From assembly GCF_002287885.2 (NCBI RefSeq), contig NZ_CP016768.2, forward strand, positions 496,001 through 560,000: DNA of 64,000 bases. Direction: 5' to 3'. The DNA comes from Candidatus Nanopelagicus limnes (GTDB lineage Bacteria; Actinomycetota; Actinomycetes; Nanopelagicales; Nanopelagicaceae). Below are positions 62,465-64,000 of this stretch, piece after piece; position 1 is the stretch's first letter, and the number at the start of each line of letters is the position of its first letter. The translations under genes and the position numbers were made by a program. The notes under the pieces were generated by a model. That model was not told where the DNA came from, did no database searches, and worked only from the letters and a program-made list of their open reading frames with translations.

Positions 62465-64000
62465 GGCCGATCTCAGACTTAACCCGTCGGGTGGAGCCTT
62501 TTCAGGTTATTAGCGATTATGTTCCTGCTGGAGATCAACCAGCTGCTATCGCTGAATTAGTTGCTCGGTTGGCCAAGAAAGAGCAAGACATAGTTTTACT
62601 TGGAGCAACGGGCACAGGCAAGTCAGCAACAACAGCGTGGATGATCGAACAAGTACAAAGGCCCACTCTTGTAATTGCGCCAAATAAAACTTTAGCAGCG
62701 CAATTAGCGAATGAGTTTAAGGAACTACTTCCCAATAATGCTGTTGAATATTTCGTTTCATACTATGACTACTACCAGCCAGAGGCATACGTTCCTCAAA
62801 CTGACACATTTATTGAAAAAGACTCATCTGTCAATGATGAAGTTGAACGTTTAAGGCACTCAGCAACAAATTCATTACTTACTAGACGAGATGTGATCGT
62901 AGTTGCCACAGTTTCTTGTATCTATGGATTAGGAACACCTCAAGAATATATAGATCGTATGGTTAAGTTGAAAATAGGGGATTCAATTGATCGAAATACA
63001 CTCTTACGTAAATTTGTGGACATTCAATATAAACGAAACGATATGGCATTTGAACGGGGAACCTTTCGCGTCCGAGGGGACACAATTGAGATAATTCCTA
63101 TGTATGAAGAGCTTGCATTACGAATTGAAATGTTTGGCGATGAAATTGAGAAAATTATGACTCTTCACCCCCTAACTGGAGAAATTGTCAGGGATGAAAC
63201 TGAAATGTATGTCTTCCCTGCAACTCACTATGCCGCTGGCCCTGAAACGATGGAACGTGCAATTGGGGAGATCGAAGTAGAGCTGGAAAAACGTGTAGAT
63301 GAATTTGAAAGATCTGGGAAGTTACTTGAAGCGCAGAGAATCAAAATGCGTACAACCTTTGACATAGAAATGATGCGCCAACTGGGTTTTTGTTCTGGAA
63401 TAGAAAACTACTCAAGACATTTAGATGGACGAGAGCAAGGCTCGGCACCTAACTGTCTTTTAGATTATTTCCCTGAGGATTTTTTAGTTGTGATCGATGA
63501 GTCTCATGTAACTGTTCCGCAAATAGGTGCCATGCATGAAGGTGATGCCGCCAGAAAGCGAACCTTAGTAGAACATGGTTTTAGATTGCCAAGTGCTATG
63601 GATAATCGACCACTTAAGTTTGCTGAATTTCTCGACAGGTGTGGGCAGAAGGTTTATTTGTCTGCTACTCCTGGAAAATATGAGCTAGAAAAAACTAGCA
63701 ATGATGTAGTTGAACAAGTTATTCGTCCTACTGGATTAGTTGATCCGAAAATTGTAGTAAAACCAATTAAAGGGCAGATAGATGATTTGATTAAAGAAAT
63801 CAAACTACGCGCCGATCGAAATGAACGAGTATTGGTTACAACTTTGACTAAGAAGATGTCAGAAGAGCTCACCGATTACATGTTGGGTCTTGGTGTGAAA
63901 GTTAGATATTTGCATTCAGAGGTTGATACTTTAAGAAGGGTTGAATTGCTAAGAGAACTAAGAACTGGTGAATATGATGTTCTAATTGGTATCAATCTTT
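62461..64000 (+). CDS. uvrB: Excinuclease ABC subunit B, 3' end cut by window edge
   Basis: Damage-verification helicase of nucleotide excision repair. The first 513 residues are present: Walker A GATGTGKS at 48-55, the beta-hairpin region with [21 protein letters not shown] near 101-121, the Walker B VIDESH, and the helicase motifs YLSATPG and LVTTLTKKM. The UvrC-binding C-terminus lies outside. It is translationally coupled to coaE; no SOS box was seen upstream. Confidence 0.95.
   Translation, partial: MRPISDLTRRVEPFQVISDYVPAGDQPAAIAELVARLAKKEQDIVLLGATGTGKSATTAWMIEQVQRPTLVIAPNKTLAAQLANEFKELLPNNAVEYFVSYYDYYQPEAYVPQTDTFIEKDSSVNDEVERLRHSATNSLLTRRDVIVVATVSCIYGLGTPQEYIDRMVKLKIGDSIDRNTLLRKFVDIQYKRNDMAFERGTFRVRGDTIEIIPMYEELALRIEMFGDEIEKIMTLHPLTGEIVRDETEMYVFPATHYAAGPETMERAIGEIEVELEKRVDEFERSGKLLEAQRIKMRTTFDIEMMRQLGFCSGIENYSRHLDGREQGSAPNCLLDYFPEDFLVVIDESHVTVPQIGAMHEGDAARKRTLVEHGFRLPSAMDNRPLKFAEFLDRCGQKVYLSATPGKYELEKTSNDVVEQVIRPTGLVDPKIVVKPIKGQIDDLIKEIKLRADRNERVLVTTLTKKMSEELTDYMLGLGVKVRYLHSEVDTLRRVELLRELRTGEYDVLIGINL

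Overview
The window looks like part of the chromosome of a small-genome, AT-rich freshwater actinobacterium of the acI / Nanopelagicales type (Candidatus Planktophila or Nanopelagicus-like). The reasons are: actinobacterial gene order in the mra/dcw cluster (DUF3040 protein, mraZ, rsmH, ftsL, ftsI, murE to murC, ftsQ, ftsZ, YfiH, YggS, sepF, yggT); a meso-DAP type MurE; the pyk / tRNA-Leu / ANTAR response regulator / polA / rpsA / coaE / uvrB order; very short intergenic gaps; and many start codons lying 6-9 nt downstream of a TANNNT -10 box with no Shine-Dalgarno (SD), that is, leaderless transcription. The genus is inferred; no rRNA is present.

Region 1 (1-9585) is mainly carotenoid synthesis on the minus strand, in two blocks. 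crtE-crtI-crtB (crtB runs off the left edge) makes and desaturates phytoene. A second operon (alpha/beta hydrolase, CrtA-like monooxygenase, CruF hydratase, GT2 glycosyltransferase, CrtD/CrtI-like desaturase) should hydrate, desaturate, ketolate and glycosylate the end of the carotenoid. Between them, metF and a CDP-alcohol phosphatidyltransferase lie on the plus strand. Region 2 (9586-12308) is a stress/sulfur/arsenic module: rhodanese, ArsC, an aquaporin, a TauE/SafE permease and a DoxX protein. Region 3 (12388-13963) holds dinB and a DUF3040 membrane protein.

Region 4 (14022-30973) is the division and cell-wall cluster. It starts with a striking 10-bp-periodic MraZ operator and an mraW-type RNA hairpin, and runs through ftsZ to sepF and yggT. 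divIVA/wag31, normally next in actinobacteria, is missing, and ileS follows on the opposite strand. Region 5 (34229-39986) has a lysine-rich DksA/TraR-type zinc-finger protein, lspA (which can only start at a non-standard codon, CTG), an RluD-type pseudouridine synthase and dnaE. Region 6 (39993-47186) is a HisA/PriA-like isomerase, trpE, a 51-residue membrane protein, trpC, trpB and trpA, then a MauE-like/DsbA-like redox pair and lgt. Region 7 (47196-64000) has a VIT1-type transporter, gltBD, pyk, an unusually short tRNA-Leu(CAA) placed directly before an ANTAR response regulator, a thioesterase, polA, an MFS transporter, rpsA, coaE and uvrB (cut by the right edge).

No insertion sequence, prophage, CRISPR array or other mobile element was seen, and no gene-free stretch exceeds 300 bases. 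The main points of interest are regulatory and gene-structural: symmetrical bidirectional leaderless promoters, the MraZ operator array, the CTG-start lspA, SD-sequestering hairpins, the short-armed tRNA-Leu, loss of PRA-isomerase residues in the PriA-like protein, and the CrtA/CruF carotenoid operon.
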